Positions 1-9,738 of a stretch of 64,000 nucleotides of DNA are shown here, one piece after another. Position numbers and translations under genes: made by a program. Source of the DNA: Tritrichomonas musculus (lineage: Eukaryota > Parabasalia > Tritrichomonadida > Tritrichomonadidae); contig JAPFFF010000045.1 in assembly GCA_039105265.1 (NCBI GenBank), positions 558,001 to 622,000 on the forward strand. The letters are read 5' to 3'. Positions within the stretch are counted from its first letter, which is position 1; every line of letters begins with the position of its first letter. A model generated the notes under the pieces. That model did no database searches and was not told the origin of the DNA. It worked only from the letters and a program-made list of their open reading frames with translations.

Positions 1-290
1 CAATAGGAGGGGAAGGACCCTTTGAAGTTCAAAAATCACATTGCCACTTGCTTTATGGTTATATTAATCATCTTATTCATGGAAAAAACGCTCATTATGT
101 GTCTCATATAAATGTAGGTGCCCGAAAATGGGATAATCCTTTAATTTTTGATCCCAAACTTAATGAAAGATGGTTTGTATTTAATGATAGTATATATGAA
201 GAAGAAAGCTTTAATTTGATAAGTCAACAGCTTGCATGTATGTATGCATATGTAGGTACAAAAGAAATAGAATTTTCATTTGAAAAATAA
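1..290 (+). CDS. ubiquitin-specific protease, C-terminal end (partial)
   Basis: The frame is open from base 3 and ends with TAA at 288-290, so the gene begins to the left of the window; 95 residues are visible. The fragment resembles the C-terminal part of a USP (peptidase C19) catalytic domain, which removes ubiquitin from proteins through a Cys-His-Asp/Asn triad. A short stretch reading NAHYVSHI fits the His box (usually GHYV), and WFVFNDSIYEEE fits the W-x-x-F-(N/D)-D-S segment that follows, carrying the third catalytic residue. The end, ACMYAYVGTKEIEF, fits the closing strand (A-Y-x-L-x-Y). The Cys box is outside the window. An insertion between the two boxes (about 25 residues) is ordinary for the family. 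The call rests on motif order only; a different papain-fold protease is the main alternative. Confidence 0.65.
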   Translation, partial: IGGEGPFEVQKSHCHLLYGYINHLIHGKNAHYVSHINVGARKWDNPLIFDPKLNERWFVFNDSIYEEESFNLISQQLACMYAYVGTKEIEFSFEK

Positions 291-1409
291 TCTCGTTTTG
301 GTTTAAACATTAATTAAAAAATTTCAAAATTATAATAATAAAATTCATAAAATTGATATAATTAATATTATATTTTTCATTTTTCGATATATTTAAGTGA
401 TAAATCGTGTCATATAATCCTAATAATTGATTTTTAATAGTATACTATTAAAGATATTAAAATGATATCATTGGACTAAGCATTTTTTTTTTGCAATAAT
501 TATAAAAATGATATTTAAAATATATTTTTTGGCTATATTTTCACTGTAAAATATTTTTTGATCCAGAAGAATAAGATTTTTCATTGATATTTCGTAAAGT
601 GATCTGAAAAATAAAACCGAGATTTTTCAAAATCCTTACAATATAACCAAATTTAAAATGCACCAAATTATTGTTCTAATAAGAAGGAATAAAAAAAGCT
701 ATGAGTTAAAAAAATTGGCCAAAGAAAAAAAAAAAAATTATATAATTATCACCAAAATTTATATCAATAAAAATTAATAAAAAGCTATATAAAACAATCA
801 TTGAATTATATAATAAATATTTTTATGAATAAAAAAAAACAAATCCTATTTTTTAATAGAGAAATGAAGTGAAAACATGATTATGTCCCAAAAACAATAT
901 TATGTCCACCAACTATATCAAAATAAAAATGATTATAAAAAAAAAACTATTTATTCAAATTATCTCATCGCCAGCGATTTAGGATAGGCTAAAAGTACCG
1001 AATATTGTTAAATTAATCTGTTTTAAACACGCAAATCATAAAATTAATTGTTTTAATTGACTTTTATTTTTGATCATCAAATCTGATATCTTTTTGTATG
1101 AATTTATAAACGTTCATTTCATCGGTTATTTTAATTCATGTTAGTTTGTTGATAATTTGCTATTACTTAAAAAATCAAATTATTCATTTGTTGCTGGAAA
1201 AAAAGCAAATAAAATAGATTTTTTCCTTAACGTCTTTTTGTCAGATTTTCCTTCAAAATGAACATTTTACCTAATGTGAACAGTACTATATTTATTTTTT
1301 TTTTTACCCAAAAAATAATAAAAATGTCTCAGTAAACATTATTTAATTTTTCATTTAGAATATAATATATTCTCAGCAAAATTAATAGGTTGTACACATA
1401 TCTTTTAAC
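291..1409. other. intergenic AT-rich DNA
   Basis: Very AT-rich sequence with many stop codons in all frames, homopolymer A and T runs and no coding signal that I can support. No tRNA-like or repeat-bounded unit was recognised. Confidence 0.6.
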
Positions 1410-2241
1410 TAGACTTGTTATTCTTCGATTCTCGAGATCGATAATTGATTGACTATTTGATATCGATACATAAATATACACATATTCTCGAGATCGATTT
1501 CAGAGATCAATTTTTTTTTTTCTCAGCTTTTGATATCAGAATTTTCAATTAAACTTTTTGATAAATATATGATCATATTTTAATCTCAAATATTTCATAA
1601 AAAAAGAATGTATTTTTTGATTTTAATCTTAAGGTTCTCTTTCCCTAAAAAAATGTAAATTATTCAATATTGAATTAACTCATAGAATATATAATTCAAT
1701 AGAGCATTTTTCGGAAAAAGTTTTGGTTAAAAATATAAGTATTTGACCTTAACGATTAAATCTTATTTTTTTCAAATTTTTATTGATTTTTTAATTTTTT
1801 GATTTCAATCTGTAAAAAAAATAAAATCAATATGAATTCATGGAAATGTTTATATTTAATAATTTAAAATATATATCTGCGTAAATATTATATTTTAATT
1901 CGTTTTTTAAGACGATATTTATGCATATTTTATTTGTGAAGTCTAATTGAATTTAATTTATTGAATTTGAAAGGAGAACCTTAAAATAAACATCAAAACA
2001 TTATATTATATATTTTTAAATATTATGAAATCACAAATACTAATTATAAAAAAAAGATAAATCTGTTTGAGATCTCGAGATCTCGGTAATTGATATCAAG
2101 TTTACAATTATTTTCATATCACATTTCATATCTGATATCTTGATAATCAATAATCTCGATATCAGATTTTTAAACTGATAATCGAGTATCAGATGCAAAA
2201 AAGTTACGTTTTTGATATCGATTCTCAAAATAACAAGTCTA
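1410..2241. mobile_element. MITE family A, copy 1, 8-bp target duplication, with a second MITE nested inside
   Basis: Ends are TAGACTTGTTATT and its reverse complement. Without the nested insert (1633-1980 plus one TTAA) the length is 480 bp, matching the copies at 4970-5448 and 28572-29051. Flanks read CTTTTAAC on the left and CTTTAAC on the right, which fits an 8-bp target duplication with slippage in the T run. The interior is rich in palindromic GAGATC/CTCGAG and ATCGAT motifs. It carries only a short antisense frame of about 62 codons that recurs in the other copies and is not a gene. The 8-bp duplication is the hAT length, but the terminus lacks the usual hAT G at position 5, so the superfamily is left open. 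Confidence 0.85.
1633..1980. mobile_element. nested MITE with TTAA target duplication
   Basis: This 348-bp insert interrupts MITE family A copy 1. It begins GGTTCTCTTTCC and ends GAAAGGAGAACC, an imperfect inverted repeat, and is flanked by TTAA at 1629-1632 and 1981-1984. The two other family A copies read straight through this site with a single TTAA, so the insertion is demonstrated by an empty site. TTAA duplication is typical of piggyBac and Kolobok type transposases. No coding capacity. Confidence 0.85.
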
Positions 2242-2285
2242 CTTTAACAGAAATATTTCACCAAAAAAAAAAAAAAAAAAAAAAG

Positions 2286-2407
2286 GGAAATCGGATTTGC
2301 CCGTAATCGGATTTTTTGCAAAAGTGGAAAAAAGTTCCAAGCTTTTATTTTCTGAAGAACGATAAAGGCCAATACTGACCATAACTGCTGCGGGCAAATC
2401 CGATTTC

Positions 2408-2408
<1 letters not shown>
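2286..2408. repeat. inverted-repeat unit between long poly-A tracts
   Basis: An 18-bp perfect inverted repeat, GGAAATCGGATTTGCCCG at 2286-2303 and its complement at 2391-2408, encloses 87 bp. Runs of about 22 and 32 A residues flank it immediately. It looks like a tiny MITE inserted in an A tract; the homopolymer flanks hide any target duplication. The GCCCG core recalls the GC-rich ends of the element at 9239-9730, but no longer similarity is visible. Confidence 0.55.
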
Positions 2409-2442
<34 letters not shown>

Positions 2443-2460
2443 GACTTTTGAACTTAACAA

Positions 2461-2871
2461 GATTCTATATCTTTAAAAAGCATTTTTAATTATATAATCG
2501 TTCTAATTTTTTTTTTTTTTTTTCTAAGTGTAAGAGACATTTATGGGGTGGGGGCGGGAGGAAAAAAAAATTGACCTTTTGATTTTACCTTTGAATTCAA
2601 AATTCTGAAGGCATAATTATAACTTCATAGCATTTACAATAACCTCAGAACACTTACAACTTTTTGATTATAAGCATTGAAATTCTCAGAGGAAATTATA
2701 TTTTCGATCATTTAATTTATTCAATGATTCTATACTTAAATAAAAATCAGAAAGTCTCTCAAAAATTTGAATTAAAATTTTTATTTTATTGGGCACAAAT
2801 TTTTATTTTATTGAATTAAAATTTTACATGAAAAACTGATAATTCTCATTTTATATTATCACAAACAACAA
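2461..2871. other. intergenic / upstream region of the DUF3447 gene
   Basis: AT-rich with poly-T and a G-rich patch near 2545-2560. The only site I can support is the initiator-like motif just before the gene at 2846-2851. Confidence 0.5.
2846..2851 (+). promoter_or_regulatory. initiator-like element (TCATTT)
   Basis: TCATTT matches the trichomonad initiator TCA(+1)Y(T/A). With A2848 as +1 the 5' leader would be 24 nt, within the short range usual for these organisms. The motif is frequent in AT-rich DNA, so position is the main support. Confidence 0.4.
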
Positions 2872-4410
2872 ATGGAGGAATTTAATACATATGCGAAGTT
2901 ACAAAACTTCTTTATCAGTGATGATTTTATAAACATTAATGAAATCGTTGATTTCATTAACGAAAATGGTTTACTTGGCAAGCAAACGAAATCTTTTTCA
3001 ACAATGAAATTATTGGCCTCTATTGTATATTCTCATTACGAGTTATTAGATCAAGTTGTACAAATATTAAAATCAATAAAAAAAATAGACATTAACATCG
3101 ACTTTTATTTTTCAGAAGGAATAAGTGTCGAGGTTAGACGCCGAACAGTTATGATTTATGTTCTTCTTTGTTTATCAGGTCATATTAATTTTGGTGATAT
3201 TTTTGCTGATTTGACAACAAAAGAAATTGCTTTTATTAATCCAGTTTATATCAGTAAATTTCACAACAATTCGTATTTAAACAGCACATACGATTTCAGT
3301 TTCATCCAGCAATTATCAAATGATGAAAAAATCAAATATAGGAATAAAATCCATTCAACGCATCCAATTGTTCAAGCAATTCTAAATGATGACATTGACG
3401 TGCTTGCAGATATAATATCAAAAAGTAATTTTGATATAGATTGTGAAACGATTCCAAAATCTCTTTTTGAAATCAATGATTTTCTTTTTGAGTCGATTCC
3501 TATTGAATTTGCAGCATTTCTAGGCTCAACAAAATGTTTCAAATATCTTTTACTTAATTCAAAATATATTGATTATGATAAATTATTTAAATATGCAATT
3601 GCAGGAGGCAATTGCGAAATCATTCATACAGTTGAAGAGAAATGCGAAATTGAATCTAATCACAATTATTTGCTTGATTTGGCAATTTTATATATGAGAA
3701 ATGACATAATTCCTTATTTAATTAATAATTTTGACATTAAAATCAATGTTTTTAATTACATCAATTGCATTTATGCTTCTAATTACGATGCTTTAAATAT
3801 TCTGAAGGAATTAGACGATGCTGATGATAAAGTTTTATGTTCATATAAAGATTTTCTAAATTATTTTGAATTTATGTTTTCCGTGCCTGGAATAATTGGT
3901 CTTTATTTTGGAAAGGGTTGGAGAGATGACATAATCTTGGCTTTTTATAAAAAAAAAAGATTCGATGTTATGGAATACATCAATAATCTCAAATATACAA
4001 AGATTAATGATGAAGTAAACTTTTTAAATATTGTTTTTAAATATCGTGAAGAGCAGTTGATGTCTGATTTTAAAAACATTGAAAAATTAATACGTCAAGA
4101 TTTACATTCATATTTCTTTTATTTGGATTTTGATGATGATTTTTTTGGAGATTATGATTATGATGATTATTATTTTGATTGCTATTATGATTATAAACAT
4201 TCGTATTGGTATTGTGGCAATTATATTAATGGATTTGATGTAATTACAAAAAGAAGAAGAGAAAGACTAAGAAAAAATAAGAAAAGAGAAAAAATCTCAC
4301 AACAAGAAAACTATCTAAAAGAAGAAAAATTCATTCACTCAAAAAAACAAAAAAACAGCATTAAAAGAAAAATTGAGCTCGATAAAAAAGAATACTATAA
4401 TGATAAATAA
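2872..4410 (+). CDS. DUF3447/ankyrin-type protein with acidic-aromatic and basic tail
   Basis: A 512-residue open frame from ATG 2872, 24 nt downstream of an initiator-like motif. The layout matches the large trichomonad DUF3447 family: an N-terminal helical region, then around residues 205-235 the hallmark stretch IEFAAFLGSTKCFKYLLLN (family pattern IEYAAFFGS..IFKYL), followed by degenerate ankyrin-like helices. The C-terminus differs from the three paralogues at 52-63 kb. About residues 415-450 form a low-complexity tract of Asp, Tyr and Phe, and the last 60 residues are rich in Lys, Arg and Glu and probably helical or disordered. No canonical ankyrin repeat, signal peptide or membrane segment is evident. 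Function is unknown; ankyrin folds usually bind proteins. The family match is fairly secure, the role is not. Confidence 0.75.
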   Translation: MEEFNTYAKLQNFFISDDFININEIVDFINENGLLGKQTKSFSTMKLLASIVYSHYELLDQVVQILKSIKKIDINIDFYFSEGISVEVRRRTVMIYVLLCLSGHINFGDIFADLTTKEIAFINPVYISKFHNNSYLNSTYDFSFIQQLSNDEKIKYRNKIHSTHPIVQAILNDDIDVLADIISKSNFDIDCETIPKSLFEINDFLFESIPIEFAAFLGSTKCFKYLLLNSKYIDYDKLFKYAIAGGNCEIIHTVEEKCEIESNHNYLLDLAILYMRNDIIPYLINNFDIKINVFNYINCIYASNYDALNILKELDDADDKVLCSYKDFLNYFEFMFSVPGIIGLYFGKGWRDDIILAFYKKKRFDVMEYINNLKYTKINDEVNFLNIVFKYREEQLMSDFKNIEKLIRQDLHSYFFYLDFDDDFFGDYDYDDYYFDCYYDYKHSYWYCGNYINGFDVITKRRRERLRKNKKREKISQQENYLKEEKFIHSKKQKNSIKRKIELDKKEYYNDK

Positions 4411-4969
4411 TTATTTATATACAAGAAGATATTCAATTATGAAAATAATTAGCTCAAATTTGAAACAAATAATAGTCGATTTTCAATGAAGTATTGAAAA
4501 TTGAATTATATGTAAAAATTACTACAAGGTTATATTTTTTTCTTAAAAAAAGGAATTTGATAATACTCTGTTATCTCTTTTCACTTGTTGATCAAATAGA
4601 ATTTGATGCTCATTACATATTTGTTCAATAATTATTACTGTATGAAATGATTTTAATCGGTTCATAAAAGAATTCTTACAACTTTTTATGTTTCACCACT
4701 GTCACTTCTTTTTTTTTTTTTTTTTTGATTTTATGGTTTTCCATATTTTTCAAAACCTTAAAAACAGCCAAATCATTAATTACTTTTCTTTAAAAATATT
4801 TTCTTTAAAAACTGCCAAAACATATAACGTTTGCTATTTTATTCCAGGATAACCGTTTAAGATGGTTTAATATTTAACCATGCCGATTACACAGAAAATA
4901 ATCAACTCATTTGGAGTATATTCAAATAATTTCAGAAACCAATTGATGTTAATGATAAGTGCTGATCGT
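4411..4969. other. intergenic AT-rich DNA
   Basis: A poly-T tract lies near 4709-4727. No coding frame or bounded repeat is recognised before MITE family A copy 2. Confidence 0.5.
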
Positions 4970-5448
4970 TAGACTTGTTATTCTCCGATTATCGAGATCG
5001 ATAATTGATTGACTTTTTGATATCGATACATAAATATGCACAGATTCTCGAGATCGATTTCAGAGATCGAGAATTTTGTTTCTCAGCTTTTGATATCAGA
5101 ATTTTCAATTAAACTTTTTGATAAATATATGATCGTAATTTAATCTCAAATATTTCATAAAAAAAGAATGTATTTTTTGATTTTAATCTTAAAATAAACA
5201 TCAATACATTATATTACTTATTTTTAAATATTTTAAAATCACAAATACCAATTATAAAAAAAGATAAATCTGTTTGAGATCTCGAGATCTCGGTAATTGA
5301 TATCAAGTTTACCATTATTTTTATATCACATTTCATATCTGATATCTTGATAATCGATAATCTCGATATCAGATTTGTAAACTGATAATCGAGTATCAGA
5401 TGCAAAAAAGTGACGTTTTTGATATCAATTCTCAAAATAACAAGTCTA
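4970..5448. mobile_element. MITE family A, copy 2 (8-bp target duplication CTGATCGT)
   Basis: A 479-bp element with terminal inverted repeats TAGACTTGTTATT/AATAACAAGTCTA. The octamer CTGATCGT directly precedes and follows it. Closely similar along its length to 28572-29051 and, apart from the nested insert, to 1410-2241. No transposase. This copy shows the empty TTAA site into which the 1633-1980 element inserted in copy 1. Confidence 0.9.
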
Positions 5449-5813
5449 CTGATCGTTTATGATCATAATATTTCTAATAAATAACTTTTTTTAATTTATA
5501 ATAGAAATTTCCCATATGGGAATCAATATACAAATCATGAATTTATATATGAAGAATACTTTGGGACTTATTTTGGATAAATAATTATATAAAATTCGTT
5601 TATTTTTTCTAATTTTCTATGAAATAATCCATTCAAAAATATCAACTTTTTCAATAAATATTCAAAAAAAGTTTTTATTATCCTTTATCCAAAAGGTGTC
5701 ATAATGATAATATTTCTCAGCATAATCATTTATGATAAATAAACAAATAAAAAAATCTCAAAAAAAAAAAAAATTAATGAATATTTATATAAATATTGTA
5801 TTAAATATTTTAC
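5449..5813. other. intergenic AT-rich DNA
   Basis: No supported gene; contains an A run near 5760-5773. It lies 3' of the kinase pseudogene on the opposite strand. Confidence 0.5.
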
Positions 5814-6843
5814 TTACAAAGGTTTAACAGGTTGAAAATGACAATTAATCCGCTGAAGTGATGGAAAACGATTACTACTTTTATATGAATGAAGATGTGC
5901 TAAAGTAGACACGTTACTCTCATTTTCATTATCATCTTCAGAAGAATTGACTTGGTCCGAGCCAAATGTCATTGATTTGTGCACATCAATGCGTGAATTT
6001 GTAGAAATACTCATCGAAAACGATTTTCCATTAGATTTAGGTAAGAATATTCTTTTTACATTAGTCATTGGACAAAACATTGGTAATCCAAGCAATTTTT
6101 CTGCTGTAGGACGTAGAGAAACTTTTGATTCAGCCATTTTCTTTATTAGAAATCGAACTCATGGATCAATATTATATTTGGCAAAAATTCATTCGCCAAT
6201 TAAAATATATTCTTTGAGTTCTTCTTGAGAGTTGGCTTGGAATGGATAACAGTCAGTGGCCATATGAAAAAAAGTGATGCCAAGCGCCCAGATATCAGCT
6301 TTAAAGAGACAAATTTCTTTATTGAAACATTTCAGGAGCAAAATATTTTATAGATCCACATTTTTCTGATGATTTTGAATCATCTTCATAATGCTTTGCC
6401 ATTCCAAAGTCAGCTAATTTGATATGATCATATTGGTCAAGAAAAATATTTTGAGGTTTAATATCTCGATGCGCAATTTTGATAGAATGACAATATGAAA
6501 GCGCTTCAAGTATCTGCTTTGCATAACAAATAAATTGATCATACGTTAAACAACCTTTTTCTTCTATTGTTCCTTTTGGACAATATTCCATGACAAGATA
6601 TTGAGCAGACTTATCTTCAAAAGCATCGTAAATCTTAATAATATTAGGATGATTAAGTGAAATTAGTGTATTGTACTCATCATCTGTTAACTTATGTTTA
6701 ATCACCTTTTTAACTGCAAAATCATGGTTGTACTTTTTACTCTCACAGAGTTACGCACTTGAAAACCCTCTTTTACCCAGAATTCTTTTATATTCGTAGC
6801 CATGATTTATCAATGTCTTTTGTTTTTGTTGAATATCAATCAT
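5814..6843 (-). pseudogene. decayed protein kinase (CAMK-like)
   Basis: Read on the minus strand from ATG at 6843, the frame gives a start MIDIQQKQKTLINHGYEYKR, then LGKRGFSSA, which fits the glycine loop. It continues with FAVKKV (ATP-binding Lys), HRDIKPQNIF (catalytic loop), LADFGMA (metal-binding DFG) and FAPEMF (APE). A TAA interrupts the glycine loop at 6753-6751. Near 6325 the coding frame moves by one base and continues with ADIWALGITFFHMA (subdomain IX). Two TGA codons follow within the C-lobe near 6200 and 6165, then SLRPTAEKLLGLPMF (subdomain XI) and a Ser-rich tail to the stop at 5814. All catalytic residues are present, so decay is probably recent. Family kinases of this type are numerous in trichomonads. 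Reading TGA as Trp was considered and rejected because the TAA and frameshift remain. Confidence 0.85.
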
Positions 6844-7402
6844 CTTTGAAAAATCAAATAATAGTCTTATATGTTATGGTGAAAAATGTCTACTCAAACG
6901 TATTTTATCTTGCTTATCTGATAACAATTTTTTTTGAAAAATGATATAATTTCTTGATTAATCTTCAGACAGCCTAATTTTAATTTGAAAAGTAGAGGAT
7001 AAATGAATAAATTCTAAAACCGAATTATGGAGATTGTTTCAACTTTTTTTTTCAACAATTTGAATGCATTTGCCATTTTAATATTATCACCGTAGTCGTT
7101 AATGACCATTAACTACTTTTATTTTTTTGATTATAAATACTCGTCTATGATTTTACTTGAATATTTATTTCATTCAAATTGAATAACTTACGATCGCTTC
7201 TCGCACAAAATTTTGAAAAATAATATTATATCTTAATAAAAATTAATATTTATTTTAATATTTTAATAAATTAAATCTTAAAATAATCAATATATTAATT
7301 ATTTATAATTATATAAATGATAAATGAAAGAAAATATGATATTTTAAAAAAATATTTTTTATATTGATTTTGGGTTCTCAAAATTTTAAAAATCGTTTAC
7401 AA
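6844..7402. other. intergenic region between divergent genes
   Basis: AT-rich, with the palindromic stretch GTCGTTAATGACCATTAAC near 7094-7112. It separates the kinase pseudogene (minus) from the acetyltransferase-fold gene (plus). No clear initiator motif was found close to either start. Confidence 0.45.
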
Positions 7403-8683
7403 ATGCTGAATAAATATTCAACTTCTTTCAGAAATTTAGATCAAAGCGAGTTTTACTTCATTAGCAAAGAAGCCATGGAATTTGTTCAACTTTCTTTCGA
7501 ATTAGAATCTTCGAAATTTACATCCAATTTTTTGGACCAATTAAAACAGTCAGTTGCAGGACTTTATTCCAGATGTGATGGATATAAACTATATTCAATA
7601 AATCGGAATCCTGATGACATCAAAGTCCACCGAATTCCATCCCAAATCAAATCATTGAAAGAAGTCAACGAATGGATGCACGAGCAGCACACTCCAGACA
7701 TTTCTGATCACCTGGCAGAGATAGGGAGCGATGAACATCGAGTTGTGATTAATTCAAGCCATATTTGTTCCGATGGTGGCTACTTAGCGTCACTGATCAA
7801 AGGGATACAAACGCAACGAGGACTTCCACAACATCCGAAACTTCCTGGCTCGATTGTTGACATATTACAATGCGAATTGAAGAAGGCTGATGAGAAGAAA
7901 AACATCAAAATTGCGGGATTTGATGAAGTGACATTTTTAACTAATCAAAAAGTTGATCCAACCGTTCCTGAATTGAGTAAGGCTCACATCATGACAGCCA
8001 CTGATGATGTCCGCAATCTTGCCTGCTACGATATGAATAAAGACAGGCCTAGCGGTTTGACAGAACACATGTGGTGCGCTTTGACATTGTCATTTTGTGC
8101 ATTGAACGATAGACTTGGCCCTATTGGAATCAGCACCTGCGTTGATTTCAGAAGGTTCGTTTTCCCACAGACGAGGATTTCGAATTCAATGACAAACTTC
8201 TTTGGCTGCATCAATGTTGTTGCCGGCCAAATAAACAGTCAATCGTTACGAATTTCTGACGTTTCAAAGATGTTCAGAAATCATTTCAATTACATCATTG
8301 AAAGTGACGCACTTTTCTACAGCTACCTGCATCCCGTCGAATTGAAGGATGACGTTAAACCTATCGCTCATCTCTCAAACATCGGCCCAATCAAGTACAA
8401 GTCGCCTATTAAAGATTTCGAAATTTCGCTGAGATTAAATCAAAAGGCGCAACAACAGTCAGCTCAAGTTATGTCTTACTCGAAATTGAAAATTGATGAA
8501 AGCGGCGAGAATGTGATAAGCAATGATATTCATTACCAGCTCGCTTACTCTCCAGCAAACATAAGTGACAGGCTCGGTCGAATAATTTTTCAGTCTTTTC
8601 AATACTTCATGCGTAACATTAAGCCATCGATGCTTCTTAATGATGCGTACAATGAAATGAAAAGATTTCAATCAACCTTATAA
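7403..8683 (+). CDS. condensation/alcohol-acetyltransferase-fold protein
   Basis: The frame is open from a TTG at 7364, but the first ATG is 7403 (MLNKYSTSFRNLD), giving 426 residues. Around residue 120 of this product the sequence SSHICSDGGYL carries the H-x3-D-G active-site signature of the chloramphenicol acetyltransferase / condensation-domain / AATase / BAHD superfamily (usual form HHxxxDG). About 130 residues later CVDFRRF followed by a conserved N-rich strand (NSMTNFFGCINV) fits the second subdomain's (V/I)D(L/F)R motif. Length is right for a single stand-alone domain. Members transfer acyl groups from CoA or a carrier protein to alcohols, amines or thiols; substrate cannot be told. 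Base composition is more GC-rich and codon-like than the flanks. No membrane segment. No frame damage seen. Confidence 0.7.
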   Translation: MLNKYSTSFRNLDQSEFYFISKEAMEFVQLSFELESSKFTSNFLDQLKQSVAGLYSRCDGYKLYSINRNPDDIKVHRIPSQIKSLKEVNEWMHEQHTPDISDHLAEIGSDEHRVVINSSHICSDGGYLASLIKGIQTQRGLPQHPKLPGSIVDILQCELKKADEKKNIKIAGFDEVTFLTNQKVDPTVPELSKAHIMTATDDVRNLACYDMNKDRPSGLTEHMWCALTLSFCALNDRLGPIGISTCVDFRRFVFPQTRISNSMTNFFGCINVVAGQINSQSLRISDVSKMFRNHFNYIIESDALFYSYLHPVELKDDVKPIAHLSNIGPIKYKSPIKDFEISLRLNQKAQQQSAQVMSYSKLKIDESGENVISNDIHYQLAYSPANISDRLGRIIFQSFQYFMRNIKPSMLLNDAYNEMKRFQSTL

Positions 8684-8764
8684 AATTTTCAATATTAAAA
8701 ATTTGATTTTATAATATTTTTTCATATAAATAAATAAAATATTGCAGGAGCACATCTTGGCAAG

Positions 8765-8940
8765 ATGCGAAAAGGGCCGCCCGGGCAAGCTCTGGCAGAA
8801 TGTCACTTTTTTGCCCGGGCAAAATTTACGGGCAGAAGATTTACCCGAACTTTCTTTTTTTTTAAGTCACATTTCATTTGCCCGGGCAGAAAAGTGACAT
8901 TGCCCGTCTTTTCCCGTCTTTGCTCTTAGAAAATATAAGA
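8765..8940. repeat. partial copy of the hAT-like element end
   Basis: Bases 8765-8940 are almost identical to 9244-9420, the left part of the element at 9239-9730, including the GC-rich GCCCGGGCA motifs. The similarity starts near a degenerate terminus at 8761 and stops abruptly after 8940, with no matching right end nearby. It is a solo fragment or an internally deleted copy. Confidence 0.75.
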
Positions 8941-9238
8941 TTCACAAATACTATATATTTCTATTGAATGAAAATCAAATGATTATTTGATCAGCCATGA
9001 ATATGATTTAATTATATTATATTATGTTATTCTTTGATCAATTATAGAAGATATCTTCATCATATCAAATTATATGCATATCATATTATTATGATTATTT
9101 TTTTATCTCATCACCTATTTGTTTGTTGGCTTTATCTATACAATTAACTTATTATATATGATATATAAAATTAAAATATGCATTGCTTGTTTAAATAAAA
9201 GTTTGATTGATATAATTTTTTGTCAAAAGAAAAATATT

Positions 9239-9730
9239 CAGGGATGTGAAAAGGGCCGCCCTGGCAAGCTCGGGCAGAATGTCACTTTTTTGCCCGGGCA
9301 AAATTTACGGGCAGAAGATTTACCCGAACTTTCTTTTTTTTTTAAGTCACATTTCATTTGCCCGGGCAGAAAAGTGACATTGCCCGTCTTTTCCCGTCTT
9401 TGCTCTTAGAAAATATAAGAATATTAAACTAATATTATTAAAATAATTTTTTATAATTGCTTTAAAATAAAAAAAAATATGAATATTAAAAATTTAAATG
9501 AAAATGTAATTTTTAATAAAATATCAATCAAAAAAACAATAGAATTATCTTATTTTCAAATAACATTTCATTGTCACTTTTAATCTCGGGCAATTGTTTG
9601 AGCAAAATTCACGGGCAAAGACGGGCAATGTCACTTTTTTTAAGAACGGGCAAGACGGGCACGGGCACTGCCCGTGGCCCGTCATTTTTACGGGCAATTT
9701 GCCCGTGCCCGTGCCCGTCCATCATCCCTG
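9239..9730. mobile_element. hAT-like non-autonomous element (8-bp duplication AAAATATT)
   Basis: A 492-bp unit with terminal CAGGGATG / CATCCCTG and an exact 8-bp flanking duplication, AAAATATT at 9231-9238 and 9731-9738. The CAGGG end plus 8-bp duplication is characteristic of hAT. Both subterminal regions are strikingly GC-rich for this genome, packed with GGGCA/TGCCC and CCCGGGC motifs that can fold into stems; the centre (about 9421-9565) is AT-rich. It has no transposase, and the 96- and 63-codon frames inside are by-products of the repeats. Confidence 0.88.
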
Positions 9731-9738
9731 AAAATATT

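Noticed and set aside
2040-2228. Antisense frames of 62-73 codons (MRIDIKNVTFL...) also at 5214-5435 and 28817-29038 as a small gene family
   Set aside because: They are the same stretch of MITE family A in three copies; similarity comes from the element, and the composition is not protein-like.
5814-6843. Alternative genetic code (TGA = Trp) keeping the kinase intact
   Set aside because: A TAA and a frame shift remain in the same gene, and all other genes here end normally with standard stops, including TGA.
9119-9409. 96-codon frame as a gene
   Set aside because: Runs through the GC-rich end of the hAT-like element and has no protein features.
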